Shown here one piece after another: positions 1-10,912 of a stretch of 64,000 bases of DNA; position 1 is the stretch's first letter; each line of letters begins with the position of its first letter. Position numbers and translations under genes: made by a program. Origin of the DNA: Billgrantia gudaonensis. Its GTDB lineage: Bacteria > Pseudomonadota > Gammaproteobacteria > Pseudomonadales > Halomonadaceae. Where the stretch lies: NCBI RefSeq assembly GCF_900100195.1, contig NZ_FNES01000018.1, forward strand, positions 1-64,000. The letters are read 5' to 3'. The notes below the pieces were generated by a model that was not told the origin of the DNA, did not search any database, and was given only the letters and a program-made list of their open reading frames with translations.

Positions 1-1
1 C

Positions 2-142
2 ATCTCCCGTGAAAACGGAGTGGAGCGTCTCACCCTGCTGTCGGCAGTGCCGCCAGCGCCCGGCGAGGAAGGCGTATTCTACGTGATCGGCGCCGACTGT
101 CAAGAGCGAACGTGTCGCTCGGCGGCCGACTCACGCCAGTGA
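2..142 (+). CDS. C-terminal fragment of an unidentified protein
   Basis: An open frame enters from the left edge and ends at a TGA at 140-142, giving the last 46 residues of a protein whose start lies outside the window. The tail is hydrophobic and then polar, ending in a short Arg/Ser-rich stretch. I do not recognise the family. From 143 to 376 I see no gene, and the next gene is on the other strand and convergent. The open frame could be chance in GC-rich DNA. Confidence 0.35.
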   Translation: MSRENGVERLTLLSAVPPAPGEEGVFYVIGADCQERTCRSAADSRQ

Positions 143-376
143 CGAAACCCGCGCAATGCCGGCAAAAAACCTCGCCGCATCAAACGCTTCCGTCACTCTC
201 CACCGCTGGCAACGTGGCCCGTCGCCGGCAGCGGATGCGTACTTTACGGGCAACCCGCGTACGACGCAAGGGGTTCGTGCAGAAAATTTCCGGGGGCAGA
301 ATTCGTCTCGCGCTCGATCCTTTTATCCACAGGCACGCATCATCATCCGCCTGTGGGTATTCCGGCTTCACGGTTG

Positions 377-3217
377 CTACAGCGGCTGGCTGGCTCGTTC
401 GAGCAACGAGAGAATCGAACGATAGGGAATGCCACCGTGCTGAGCCAGCCCGATCTCGCAGGTCCGGGAGTTGGAATATCCGGCATCGCAGCCGGCCACC
501 TGTTCAGCCAGACCCTGGAGCGCCGACGCGTTGAGTTCCGGCGTCACCAGACCCTTGTCGCCCGCAAAGCCACAGCAGGTGATTTCCGCCGGCACCACCA
601 CGTCACGAGCACAGGCACGAGCCAAAGCGACCATACGCTCGCCGAGCCCCATGTGGGTGCTGGAACAGGTGACGTGCACCGCTACGCGCTCATCCAGCGG
701 CGTGACCCGGAGACGCGGCAGCAAGTGGTCATGCGCGAAGCCGACGGGCTCCTGCACCGACAAGCGCTCATCCAGGCGCGACTGCAGGTGCAGCACGCAA
801 GGGCTGGTGTCGCTGACGATCGGATAGCGACCGTTCTCGCTGGCCACCAGCAACTCATGGTTGAGTTCGCCAGCCTTGCGTGCCGACTCATCGAACTGTC
901 CCTTGGAGTGGAAAGCCATGCCACAGCAGAGACGATCGGACTGTGTCGGCACGATGATCTCGAAGCCGGCGCGCTCGAGCAAGATCAGGACGACCTCCAT
1001 GATCGAGCGCGTCTCGCTGTCGCCATGGCTCGCCCCGAATACGCGCGTGGCACAGGAAGGCAAGTACACCACCTTGTCTCGCCTCTCGCCGCGACCCGTG
1101 GCTGGGCGCTGCAATACCCGAACCGGCGCTGCCTTAGGTACGCTGGGCACCCACTGCGGGACCCGTTGCCCACTGAGACGCGTCACGGTGCGGCTCACCC
1201 CGGCGAGCCCGCGCTCGCCCAACGTGGCACGACCGACGCCGGCCAGGCGCAATACGCCCCGCGCAGAGCGCGTGACGGCAGAGAAATGTCGCCCTACGCG
1301 AGCCGCCAGCCCAGCAGCATGAGCGAGCCGTTCATGGCGAATGTCGCGGATCAATTCGCCGGTATTGATGCCGACCGGACATTGGGTCGCGCAAAGCCCG
1401 TCGACGGCGCACGTCTCGTCACCCGCGTAGCGGTAATCCTTACGCAGCCGCTGGAGACGTTCGGCCTCTTCACTGTCGAGGCTTTCGCCCAGCGCCTCGA
1501 GCCGAGCCATCTCGCGCGCGATGACGATGCGCTGGCGCGGAGTCAGGGTCAGGTCTTTCGAGGGACAGACGTGTTCGCAGAAACCACACTCGATGCATTT
1601 GTCGACGATGGGATCGGCAGACGGCAGCGGCTTGAGGTTCTCCAGATGCAGCGTGGGGTTGCGGCTCAGGATCACCTCGGGATTGAGCAGGTTCTCCGGG
1701 TCGAAGAGTGCCTTGATCCGCCACATCAGAGCGTAGGCCTCGGGTCCCCACTCGAGCTCCACGTAGGGAGCCATGTTGCGTCCGGTACCGTGCTCGGCCT
1801 TGAGCGAGCCGCCGTACTCCACGCCCACCAGCCGGGCCACCTCATCCATCAATGCCTGGTAGCGCTCGACCTCACCAGGCTTCTCGAAGCCCTGGGGGAA
1901 GACGAAGTGCAGATTGCCCTCCAGGGCGTGGCCGAAGAGGATGGCGTCGTGGTAGCCGTGACGGTGGAAGATGTCGGTGAGCGCCAGCACGCCCTCGTCG
2001 AGTCGCTCGATGGGAAAGGCGACATCCTCGATGATCACCGTGGTACCGACCTCGCGCACCGCCCCCACGGCGGGGAAGAGACCCTTGCGGATCTTCCAGT
2101 AGAGCGCATAGGTGGCGGGGTCACGAGTGAAGGCGACGGGCTCGAGTGTCTCGATGTCGGCCAGCGTCGTCTGTACCGCCTCGAGCCGGGCGGCGAGGTC
2201 GCCCTCATCATTGCCGCGCACGTCGACGAGCAGTGCCGCTGCACCTTCCGGCAGGGTGCCGAGCGTCTCGGGCATGCCCGGCTCGTCAGCCACCGAGCGC
2301 AGGGCGGCGCGGTCCATCAGCTCCACTGCCGATACCGGTGCCCGCTTGAGGGCGATAGTGGCGCGGCAGGTGGCCGCCATGTCGGGGAAGAAGGCCAGCG
2401 CTGCTGCCTTCTCCGGTTCATCGACCACGGTCTCGTAGGTGATGGTGCTGATGAACCCCAGCGTGCCCTCGGAGCCGATCATCAGGTGTTTGAGAATCTC
2501 GATGCCATCATCGAAGTCCACCAGGCTGTTCAGCGCGTAGCCGGTGGTGTTCTTGAGCCGGTACTTGTGGCGAATCTTCTCGGCCAACGCCGCGTTGGCG
2601 CGAGTCTCGGCAGCGAGCTCCTCGAGCCCCTCGACGAGGTCGGCATGGCTGCGGCGGAAGGCTTCGCGGCTCGACGGATCGGCGGTATCCAGCCGTGTGC
2701 CGTCGGCGAGGATCACGCGCATGTCGCGCACCGTGCGATAGCTGTTCTGGGCCGTGCCGCAACACATGCCCGAGGCGTTGTTGGCGGCGATGCCACCCAC
2801 CATGCAGCTATTGATCGATGCCGGATCAGGACCGATCTTGCGACCATGAGGCGCCAGAAGCTGGTTGGCGCGTGCGCCGATCACTCCGGGCTGCAGGCGG
2901 ATGGCCCGGCCGCCGTCGAGGATCTCGTGACCGCGCCAGCCGCGGCCCAGCTGAATCAACACCGAATCGGTCACCGCCTGGCCCGAGAGCGAAGTGCCTG
3001 CCGCACGGAAAGTAACCGGGAGGCGGCGATCTCGACACTCAGCGAGCACCTGAGACAGTTCGTCCTCATTGGCCGGGCGCACTACCAGCTGGGGAATCAG
3101 CCGATAGAAGCTGGCATCGGTGCCATAGGCCAGGGTACGCAGCGGGTCGTCGATCAGCCGCTCGGCGGGGAGCGTGTCGCGCAGCGTTTCGAGCAGTGCC
3201 TTGTAGGGAGCTTTCAT
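377..3217 (-). CDS. dld: FAD/Fe-S D-lactate dehydrogenase (NAD-independent)
   Basis: This 946-residue fusion enzyme probably oxidises D-lactate (or a related D-2-hydroxyacid) to the keto acid and passes electrons to the respiratory chain. The N-terminal half is an FAD-binding type 4 domain with GGIAANNASGMCCG, followed by an FAD-oxidase C-terminal domain. From about residue 541 there is a ferredoxin-like pair of cysteine clusters (CIECGFCEHVCP, then CAVDGLCATQCP). The last third carries two CCG motifs (LCCGMAFHSKG and TCCGFAGDKG) typical of heterodisulfide reductase/GlpC-type domains. This architecture is the D-lactate dehydrogenase found beside lldD in pseudomonads. It starts 47 bp after lldD, so the two are probably one operon under LldR. 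A 2-hydroxyglutarate or glycolate substrate cannot be excluded from sequence alone. Confidence 0.85.
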   Translation of the reverse strand: MKAPYKALLETLRDTLPAERLIDDPLRTLAYGTDASFYRLIPQLVVRPANEDELSQVLAECRDRRLPVTFRAAGTSLSGQAVTDSVLIQLGRGWRGHEILDGGRAIRLQPGVIGARANQLLAPHGRKIGPDPASINSCMVGGIAANNASGMCCGTAQNSYRTVRDMRVILADGTRLDTADPSSREAFRRSHADLVEGLEELAAETRANAALAEKIRHKYRLKNTTGYALNSLVDFDDGIEILKHLMIGSEGTLGFISTITYETVVDEPEKAAALAFFPDMAATCRATIALKRAPVSAVELMDRAALRSVADEPGMPETLGTLPEGAAALLVDVRGNDEGDLAARLEAVQTTLADIETLEPVAFTRDPATYALYWKIRKGLFPAVGAVREVGTTVIIEDVAFPIERLDEGVLALTDIFHRHGYHDAILFGHALEGNLHFVFPQGFEKPGEVERYQALMDEVARLVGVEYGGSLKAEHGTGRNMAPYVELEWGPEAYALMWRIKALFDPENLLNPEVILSRNPTLHLENLKPLPSADPIVDKCIECGFCEHVCPSKDLTLTPRQRIVIAREMARLEALGESLDSEEAERLQRLRKDYRYAGDETCAVDGLCATQCPVGINTGELIRDIRHERLAHAAGLAARVGRHFSAVTRSARGVLRLAGVGRATLGERGLAGVSRTVTRLSGQRVPQWVPSVPKAAPVRVLQRPATGRGERRDKVVYLPSCATRVFGASHGDSETRSIMEVVLILLERAGFEIIVPTQSDRLCCGMAFHSKGQFDESARKAGELNHELLVASENGRYPIVSDTSPCVLHLQSRLDERLSVQEPVGFAHDHLLPRLRVTPLDERVAVHVTCSSTHMGLGERMVALARACARDVVVPAEITCCGFAGDKGLVTPELNASALQGLAEQVAGCDAGYSNSRTCEIGLAQHGGIPYRSILSLLERASQPL

Positions 3218-3264
3218 GACGACTCTCGATCAGCGAAGGGATAAGAGCGGACGTGGCCAGGCAT

Positions 3265-4419
3265 TCAGTCAACGCCGTGGCTCGCCCCCGACACCAGCGA
3301 GGCCGAACCGAGATCGGCAATGGAACGCGCCCCGGTGAGCGTCATCGCGACCCGCATCTCCTTTTCGAATAGCTCGAGCAGATGAGACACGCCCGACTCC
3401 CCGGCAGTGGCGAGTGCGTAGATGAAGGCACGACCGAGCAGAACGGTATCGGCCCCCAAAGCGATCATCCGCACGACATCGAGCCCATTGCGCACACCGG
3501 AATCGGCCAGAACGGCCAGATCGCCCTTGACCGCATCGGCGATGGCGGGCAAGGCACGCGCGGTCGAGGGAACGCCATCGAGCTGGCGACCGCCATGATT
3601 GGAAACGACGATGCCGTCCGCACCGAAGCGGACCGCATCGCGGGCGTCCTCGGGATCGAGTATTCCCTTGATGATCATCGGGCCATCCCAGAATTCACGA
3701 ATCCACTCCAGATCCTTCCAGGAGATGGAGGGGTCGAAGTTGTTGCCGAGCCAAGCGATGTAATCCTCGAGCTCCGTCGGATGACCGCGATACTCCGACA
3801 CGTTGCCCAGATCATGAGGGCGGCCGTGAATGCCCACATCCCAAGCCCAAAAAGGATGCGTCGCGGCCTGCAGCATCCGCCGAATCCCGCCGTGCTTGCC
3901 GCTCATGCCGGAATGGGCATCGCGATAACGTGCCCCCGGCACCGGCATGTCGACCGTGAAGACCAGCGTCTTGACGCCGGCGGCCTTGGCCTTCTCCAGG
4001 ACATGCTTCATGAACCCCCTGTCCTTGAGCACATAGAGCTGAAACCAGATGGGACGTTCCACCGCCGAGGCCACCTCGTCGATGGGGCATACCGATACCG
4101 TCGACAGCGTGAACGGTATGCCTTTCCCGGCCGCCGCACGCGCCGCCTGCACCTCGCCACGCCTGGCGTACATACCGGCCAGCCCCACGGGAGCCAGGGC
4201 AATAGGCATGGCCAGAGACTCACCGAACAGCTCCGTTTCCAGCGACAACGTGGACATGTCCTTCAGCACGCGCTGACGCAACGCGATGCCGGCAAGATCC
4301 TCGACATTACGCTGCAGCGTGTGCTCGGCGTAGGCTCCCCCGTCGGCATAGTGAAAAAGAAAGGGCGGAATGCGACGCTTGGCGGCATGGCGGTAATCAG
4401 TGGATGCTGAAATGATCAT
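3265..4419 (-). CDS. lldD: L-lactate dehydrogenase (FMN, cytochrome-linked)
   Basis: LldD oxidises L-lactate to pyruvate at the inner membrane and feeds electrons to quinone. The 384-residue protein is a complete FMN-dependent alpha-hydroxyacid dehydrogenase. It shows the N-terminal [21 protein letters not shown] segment, the FMN-site [15 protein letters not shown], and [10 protein letters not shown] with the catalytic base at His275. Length and His position match E. coli LldD. The ATG at 4417-4419 follows a weak AGGG. It is the first gene of a minus-strand pair with the D-lactate dehydrogenase. A perfect LldR-type operator lies 113 bp upstream. No lactate permease (lldP) is present nearby. 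Confidence 0.95.
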   Translation of the reverse strand: MIISASTDYRHAAKRRIPPFLFHYADGGAYAEHTLQRNVEDLAGIALRQRVLKDMSTLSLETELFGESLAMPIALAPVGLAGMYARRGEVQAARAAAGKGIPFTLSTVSVCPIDEVASAVERPIWFQLYVLKDRGFMKHVLEKAKAAGVKTLVFTVDMPVPGARYRDAHSGMSGKHGGIRRMLQAATHPFWAWDVGIHGRPHDLGNVSEYRGHPTELEDYIAWLGNNFDPSISWKDLEWIREFWDGPMIIKGILDPEDARDAVRFGADGIVVSNHGGRQLDGVPSTARALPAIADAVKGDLAVLADSGVRNGLDVVRMIALGADTVLLGRAFIYALATAGESGVSHLLELFEKEMRVAMTLTGARSIADLGSASLVSGASHGVD

Positions 4420-4531
4420 GGCGGGCCCTGTGCAGTTGATGCGCTATGCATGAATGGCCATCGAAGACATCATGTCGAGCGCTCAGAGGGTATTGACGGA
4501 ATAGGCGAACGAAGACGATCATCATTGTGGT

Positions 4532-4550
4532 AAATTGGTAAAACCAATTT
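4532..4550. promoter_or_regulatory. LldR operator 1 (lldD/lldR intergenic)
   Basis: This is a perfect inverted repeat: AAATTGGT, 3-bp centre AAA, ACCAATTT. The symmetry continues outward to 4529-4553. The ATTGGT-N3-ACCAAT core is the operator type of the PdhR/LldR branch of the FadR family. It lies in the 353-bp gap (4420-4772) between the divergent lldD and lldR genes, so it can control both. I see no gene in that gap. Confidence 0.85.
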
Positions 4551-4734
4551 ACCGACAAAAGTGTTTGAACCTTAGGGGCCGGCCCTCACACTGTCAAACG
4601 CACTACCGGCTTTTGCCGCTTCAAACCCCCTATACTTTGGTATCAAGCGAGAGTCGGCATGCGCCAGTCGTTTGACATGCATCGACTTTCCGCGCTGGCT
4701 CCGGCATTGCAAGACGCCCATCGACGCAGGCACT

Positions 4735-4749
4735 ATTGGTTTGACCAAT
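4735..4749. promoter_or_regulatory. LldR operator 2 (lldR leader)
   Basis: This second copy reads ATTGGT, TTG, ACCAAT, with the same core and the same 3-bp centre as operator 1. It is 23 bp before the chosen lldR start. That position supports autoregulation and argues against the longer in-frame start at 4659, which would place the operator inside the gene. The two sites are about 200 bp apart, a spacing compatible with looping between two dimers. Confidence 0.75.
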
Positions 4750-4772
4750 TTGACACCCTTCGGGAATCGCGC

Positions 4773-5546
4773 ATGACCTACCAAGCCCTCCGGCAGCCAC
4801 GGCTGGCCGACGTCATCACCGAACGCCTCGAAGCCATGATCCTCGAGGGCAGTCTCAAACCGGGGCAACGCCTGCCGCCGGAGCGCGAGCTGGCCGAGCG
4901 TTTCGGAGTCTCGCGCCCCTCGCTGCGCGAAGCGATCCAGAAACTGGCCGCCCGTGGCCTGCTGAGCAGCCGCCAGGGAGGTGGCACCTTCGTCACCCAG
5001 GAGCTCAATAGCGGCTACAGCGACCCCCTGCTGGACATGCTCTCGCGGCACCAGGAGTTCCACCTCGACCTGCTGGAATTCCGCGACGCCATGGAAGGCC
5101 TTTCGGCCTACTACGCGGCACTGCGCTCCACCCCCGCCGACAAGGCGATGCTAATCAAGCGCTACGAAGAGCTCGAGGCCAGCTTCGCCGGCCGCGACCC
5201 CGAACTCGAAGCCGGTGCCGACGCCGCCTTTCACCTGGCCATCGCCGAGGCGGCCCACAACGTGCTGCTGCTGCACACCATTCGCGGCATCTTCCACCTG
5301 CTCGAGCGAAGCATCGTCGACAACCTAGCGCATCTGTTCGAGAAACCCCAGTCGCGGCCGCTGTTGATGAAGCAGCACCGAGCCCTGCTCGACGCCATTC
5401 TCGAAGGGCGAGCCGAAGATGCCCGTGCGCGCTCCCACGAGCACCTGGTGTTCGTGGAAGAGGGCCTGCTGGAGATGGAACGCGCCGAGACCCGCGCCCA
5501 GCGCGCGCTGCGCCGCGCTCAGGCGCTGCCCGAGCAGGAACCGTGA
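4773..5546 (+). CDS. lldR: FadR/GntR-family lactate-responsive regulator
   Basis: This is a 257-residue transcription factor. An N-terminal winged helix-turn-helix of the GntR type (RLPPERELAERFGVSRPSLREAIQKL, about residues 29-54) is followed by an FCD effector domain with the metal/ligand histidines expected in FadR-type proteins (AFHLAIAEAAHN). Location opposite lldD and the flanking ATTGGT-N3-ACCAAT operators identify it as LldR, which represses lactate genes and is relieved by lactate. The start at 4773 is preferred over 4659 because operator 2 and the conserved N-terminus fit it. It ends 10 bp before dctB, so it is probably co-transcribed with the dctBD two-component system. Confidence 0.88.
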   Translation: MTYQALRQPRLADVITERLEAMILEGSLKPGQRLPPERELAERFGVSRPSLREAIQKLAARGLLSSRQGGGTFVTQELNSGYSDPLLDMLSRHQEFHLDLLEFRDAMEGLSAYYAALRSTPADKAMLIKRYEELEASFAGRDPELEAGADAAFHLAIAEAAHNVLLLHTIRGIFHLLERSIVDNLAHLFEKPQSRPLLMKQHRALLDAILEGRAEDARARSHEHLVFVEEGLLEMERAETRAQRALRRAQALPEQEP

Positions 5547-5556
5547 GGGCAGCCTC

Positions 5557-7471
5557 ATGAACCATGCGCCGCACCGCCCCTCACGCATGCCGCGCGCCTT
5601 GCGGCGCACTCTGCTGGTGCTGCTGCCCGCAGGACTGGCGATCAGCGTCTGGCAAGCGGCAGAGATCGCCCGCGAACAGGCCCTGGCCAGCCTGGCGCGT
5701 GAAGCCGAGAACGAGCTGCGCCTTTCGGCAACCGGCCTCGAAGGACATCTGACCCGTCACGACTATCTGCCTCAGTTGCTCGCCTCCCGCGAGATGGTCC
5801 AGCGTTTCCTCACCAAGCGCGGCCGCCAGGATCCCATGCCGCTGAACCTGCTGCTCGATCGCTTCCGCGCCACTGCGGACGTCTCCGACGTCTATCTGAT
5901 CGACCGCCACGGCGACACCCTGGCGGCGAGCAACTGGCACCGCCCCAACACCTTCATCGGCCAGAACTACGCCTTTCGCAGCTACTTCCAGGATGCCATC
6001 GCCGGCCAACGCGGCCGTTTCTACGGCCTTGGCGTGCAGTCCATGGAGCGCGGCTATTACTTCTCCGCCCCGGTATGGCTGGACGAAACCGCCCCCAACG
6101 CACGCCCCGACGGCGTCATGGTGATCAAGGTACTGCTCGACGAGGTCGAGGCCAGCTGGGCCGACCAGGATGCCGAGCTGCTGGTCACCGACCGCGACGA
6201 CATCATCTTCATGGCCAGTCAGCCGGAACTGCGCCTGGCCGCCCTGCACCCGCTTTCCGAAGACGAACGCCAGGCCTTGCTGGCCACCCGCCGCTATGCC
6301 GACGAACCGCTCACGCCGTCGGGCATCGAGGTGCTGGAAACTCGGGGCGACCGCAGCGAGCTGGTGCGCTTCGCGGATGGCCCGCTCGAAGAAGGCAGCT
6401 ACCTGCGTCTGTCGCGCGCCATGCCGGCCTTCGACTGGGAAATGCACATCCTCAAGCCACTGGGCCCGGTGCATCGGGCGCAATGGCTGGCCGCCCTGCT
6501 GGCCGGCGGCCTCTACAGCGTCGTGGTCCTGACCGGCGGCGTGGGTTGGCAGCGCCTGCGCCTGCGCCGCGAGCGCGAGGAGTTTGCCGAGCGCGAGCGC
6601 GATACCCTGGCCCATGCCCGCGACGAGCTGGAACGCAACGTCGAACGGCGCACCCGCGACCTGGTAGACACCAACCGCCGACTCTCCGACGAGATCGAGG
6701 AGCGCCGTCGCGCCGAGGAGAATCTACGGCGCACCCAGGACGAGCTGGTTCAGGCCGCGAAACTCGCCGTGCTGGGCCAGCTGGCCGCAGGCATCAATCA
6801 CGAACTCAACCAGCCACTGGCGGCAATTCGCGCCTACACCGAGAATGCCAGAGCCTTCCTCGAGCGCCAGCGACTCGAAGCGGCCGACGCCAACCTCGCC
6901 CAGGTCATCGAGCTCACCGGACGGATGGCCGAGATCAGCGCCCAGTTGCGTCAGTTCTCGCGCAAGAGCGGCGACAGCCTGACGGCCATCTCGGTACCCG
7001 CCTGCTTCGACTATGCGCTGCGCCTCTACCAGGCACGCTTGCGCAGCGCCCAGGTCGAGGTCGAACGCCACTGGCCGGCGGAGACGACCTGGGTGGTGGC
7101 CGACCCGGTCCGTCTCGAGCAGGTGTTGGTCAACCTCATCGGCAACGCTCTGCAGGCGATGAGCGACTCGCCCCGGCCCCGGCTGATACTGACCATCGAG
7201 CCTCTCGAAACCGACGTCGCCATCGGGGTGGCCGATACCGGACCCGGCATCGCCGAAGAGCACCTCGGGCGAATCTTCGAACCCTTTTTCACCACCAAGG
7301 CGCCGGGCAGCGGCCTGGGCCTGGGGCTGTCGATCTCGTCGCGCATCGTCGACGACCTCGGAGGCCATCTCACTGCCGCCAATCGGCCTGGCGGGGGCGC
7401 CTGCTTCACCGTGACCTTGCCGCGGGCCACGACCCCTGCGACCCCCTCATCCACACAGGAGCCGTCCACCC

Positions 7472-7479
<8 letters not shown>
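5557..7479 (+). CDS. dctB: C4-dicarboxylate-type sensor histidine kinase DctB
   Basis: This 640-residue membrane kinase has one transmembrane helix near residues 15-36 and a periplasmic double-PDC sensor region of about 270 residues that includes NTFIGQNYAFRSYFQDA. A second helix lies near 308-328, then a charged coiled coil to about 400. The HisKA domain has phospho-accepting His415 (AGINHELNQPLAAI), followed by an ATPase domain with DTGPGI and GSGLGLGLSI. This is the layout of DctB, which senses C4-dicarboxylates or similar acids outside the cell. The ATG at 5557 follows a GAGGG-containing spacer after lldR and avoids the long overlapping upstream frame. Its last 8 bases overlap dctD. Confidence 0.9.
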
Positions 7480-8835
<1,356 letters not shown>

Positions 8836-8854
<19 letters not shown>

Positions 8855-9408
8855 GCTTCCAGATACTCGTCCTTGAGCTTGACGTAGTTGCCGGCGGTAT
8901 AGGGAAAGAAGGCGCGCTCGCTCTCCTTGAGCGGGCGCAGCGCCTTGGCCGGATTGCCGGCGTAGACATGGCCGCTCTCCAGGCGCTTGCCGGGCGGCAC
9001 CACGGCACCGGCGGCGATGATCACCTCGTCCTCGACCACGGCCCCGTCCATGACGATGGCGCCCATGCCCACCAGGATGCGGCTGCCCAGAGTGGCCCCG
9101 TGCAGGATCGCCTTGTGGCCGATGGTGACGTCGTCGCCCACGGTGAGCGGAAAGCCATCGGGGTTGAAGTCGCTGGCGTGGGTGATGTGCAGCACGCTGC
9201 CATCCTGCACGCTGACCCGCGCACCGATGCGGATGCGATGCATGTCGCCGCGGATCACCGCCATGGGCCATACCGAGCAGTCGTCGCCCAACATCACGTC
9301 ACCCAGCACCACGCTGGCCGCATCCACGTAGACTCGCTCCCCGAGCTGCGGGATCATGCCCCGCCAGGGGCGTAGCGCCCCAGCGCAGGCGTTCGCGCGT
9401 TCGTTCAT
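8836..9408 (-). CDS. Gamma-carbonic anhydrase family protein (hexapeptide repeat)
   Basis: This 190-residue protein is a left-handed beta-helix of hexapeptide repeats (V-LG-D, VGDDVTIGHKAILHGATLGSRILVGMGAIVMDG). The histidines in DGSVLHITHASDF and IGHKAILHG are at metal-ligand positions of the gamma-carbonic anhydrase/YrdA group. Family members trimerise and bind zinc or iron. Many E. coli YrdA-type proteins have no proven carbonic anhydrase activity, so catalysis is uncertain. The start at 9408 has a strong GGGAGGAG. It follows the NSS transporter by 16 bp on the same strand. Confidence 0.85.
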
Positions 9409-9424
9409 GGCTCTCCTCCCGAGA

Positions 9425-10765
9425 TCAGATCAAACCGGCTACCAATACTACCAGCGTCAGCGGAATCGACACCCAGCGCACCACGCCCTGCCACAGTCGA
9501 AAACCCGTTGGGCCCACGCCCAGTGCCTTGCGAACGGTGTCGCTAGCCATCACCCAGGCGGCAAAGACCGCGATCACCAACCCCCCCAGGGGCAGAAAGA
9601 CCTCGGTAGGCACGCTGGTCACCAGATCGAAGAAGGTCTTGTCCGCCACCGGATGCCAGTCGGCCAGGATCGAGAACGACAGCACCGAGAGCAGCCCCAC
9701 CAGCCACACCGCCACACCGGTGAGCGCCGCCGCCCGGCCGCGGCCCAAGCCGAGCCCCTGCAGGGTCGCGACCATGGGTTCGGCCAGGTTGATCGACGAG
9801 GTCCAGGTGGCGAGCAGCAGCAACAGGAAGAACAGCGACAGCCACAGCGCTCCCCAAGGCAGCTCGGCAAAGGCGATGGGCAGGGTGACGAACATCAGCC
9901 CTGGGCCTTCGGCGGGATCCAGGCCTTGGGTGAACACCACCGAGAAGATGGCGATGCCGGCCAGCAGCGCCACCGTGACATCGAGCAGCGCCACCGCCCC
10001 GGCGGCTCTCGGCAGGCTCTGCCTCTCGGGCATGTAGGCGCCGTAGGCCATCAACGCACAGGCGCCCACCGCCAGCGTGAAGAAGGCATGGCCCATGGCG
10101 TGCAGCACCACCAGCGGGGTAATGGCCGAAAGCTCGGGCTGGAACAGCCAGGCCAGTGCCGGCCCGAAACCCGAGGTGGTGGCGGCAAAGCCGGCCAGCA
10201 GCACCAGCAGCAGGTAGAGCAGCGGCATCAACAGGTTGTTGAGCTTTTCCAGCCCCTTGGCCACCCCGGCAGCGACCACCGTCATGGTCAGCAACAGAAA
10301 GAGCGTGTGGTTGAAGGTCATGCGCGCCGGGTCGGCGAGGAAGGCATCGAAGCCGGCGCCGATCTCTGCCGGGTCGGCGCCGACGAAGTCGCCGTTGATC
10401 GCGGCCACCAGGAACTCGATGGACCAGCCCGAGACTACCGAGTAGAAGGAGAGGATGCAGAACACCGTGACGGCGCCGAACACCCCCAGCAGCCGCCAGT
10501 GACGACTGGCTCCCGCCTGCGCCGCCAGGTGACCGAGCGAGGCCATCGGCGAGCGCCTGCCGGCCCGGCCGATGAGGATCTCGGCCATCATCACCGGCAG
10601 CCCCAACAACAACACGAAAGCCACGTAGAGCACCAGAAAGGCGGCTCCCCCATTCTCGCCGGTGATGTAGGGAAAGCGCCAAATGTTGCCCAGCCCCACG
10701 GCAGCCCCGGTCACCGCCAGGATGAAGGCGCGTCGGGTGCTCCAGCGCTCCAGGGTTGCCTGCAT
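9425..10765 (-). CDS. Neurotransmitter:sodium symporter (NSS/SNF) family transporter
   Basis: This 446-residue polytopic membrane protein (about 11-12 helices) has the NSS signature near its N-terminus: FILAVTGAAVGLGNIWRFPYITGENGGAAF. That segment forms the Na+ and substrate sites of LeuT-type transporters. The family co-transports amino acids or related compounds with Na+. The substrate here cannot be told. The ATG at 10763-10765 is chosen because it begins the conserved MQATLERWSTRRAFILA stretch and has a purine-rich GAGAGGG upstream. The longer open frame reaching back to 11455 runs antisense to prlC. Confidence 0.88.
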   Translation of the reverse strand: MQATLERWSTRRAFILAVTGAAVGLGNIWRFPYITGENGGAAFLVLYVAFVLLLGLPVMMAEILIGRAGRRSPMASLGHLAAQAGASRHWRLLGVFGAVTVFCILSFYSVVSGWSIEFLVAAINGDFVGADPAEIGAGFDAFLADPARMTFNHTLFLLLTMTVVAAGVAKGLEKLNNLLMPLLYLLLVLLAGFAATTSGFGPALAWLFQPELSAITPLVVLHAMGHAFFTLAVGACALMAYGAYMPERQSLPRAAGAVALLDVTVALLAGIAIFSVVFTQGLDPAEGPGLMFVTLPIAFAELPWGALWLSLFFLLLLLATWTSSINLAEPMVATLQGLGLGRGRAAALTGVAVWLVGLLSVLSFSILADWHPVADKTFFDLVTSVPTEVFLPLGGLVIAVFAAWVMASDTVRKALGVGPTGFRLWQGVVRWVSIPLTLVVLVAGLI

Positions 10766-10836
10766 GCCAGTGCCCTCTCGATGGAAAGGCGCAAAGCCTA
10801 TCAGGCCGGCGCGATGCCACCAAACCCTTTGTCGGC

Positions 10837-10865
10837 GTTGAAACCCGGCCCCGTCGACCGCATCT
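10837..10865 (+). promoter_or_regulatory. Possible sigma-32 (heat-shock) promoter of prlC
   Basis: The sequence GTTGAAA, 14 bp, CCGCATCT lies 47 bp before the prlC start and resembles the RpoH pattern CTTGAAA-N11-16-CCCCATNT with one mismatch in each element. E. coli prlC (opdA) is a known heat-shock gene, which raises the plausibility. Confidence 0.45.
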
Positions 10866-10912
10866 AAGCAAGGCACGTTCTTTTCGTCTCTTTCACCGTC
10901 GCCGAGGTGCGC

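Noticed and set aside
143..376. Short frames between the left-edge fragment and the D-lactate dehydrogenase
   Set aside because: They have no RBS, no conserved motif and heavy overlap among frames; treated as non-coding.
353..3244. A 963-codon open frame on the plus strand opposite the D-lactate dehydrogenase
   Set aside because: It is the antisense frame of a clearly conserved FAD/Fe-S enzyme; its product shows no recognisable domain and GC-rich codon bias explains its length.
9356..10867. Long plus-strand frame rich in His, Gln and Arg opposite the NSS transporter
   Set aside because: It is a low-complexity antisense translation of hydrophobic membrane-protein codons; the NSS signature on the minus strand is decisive.
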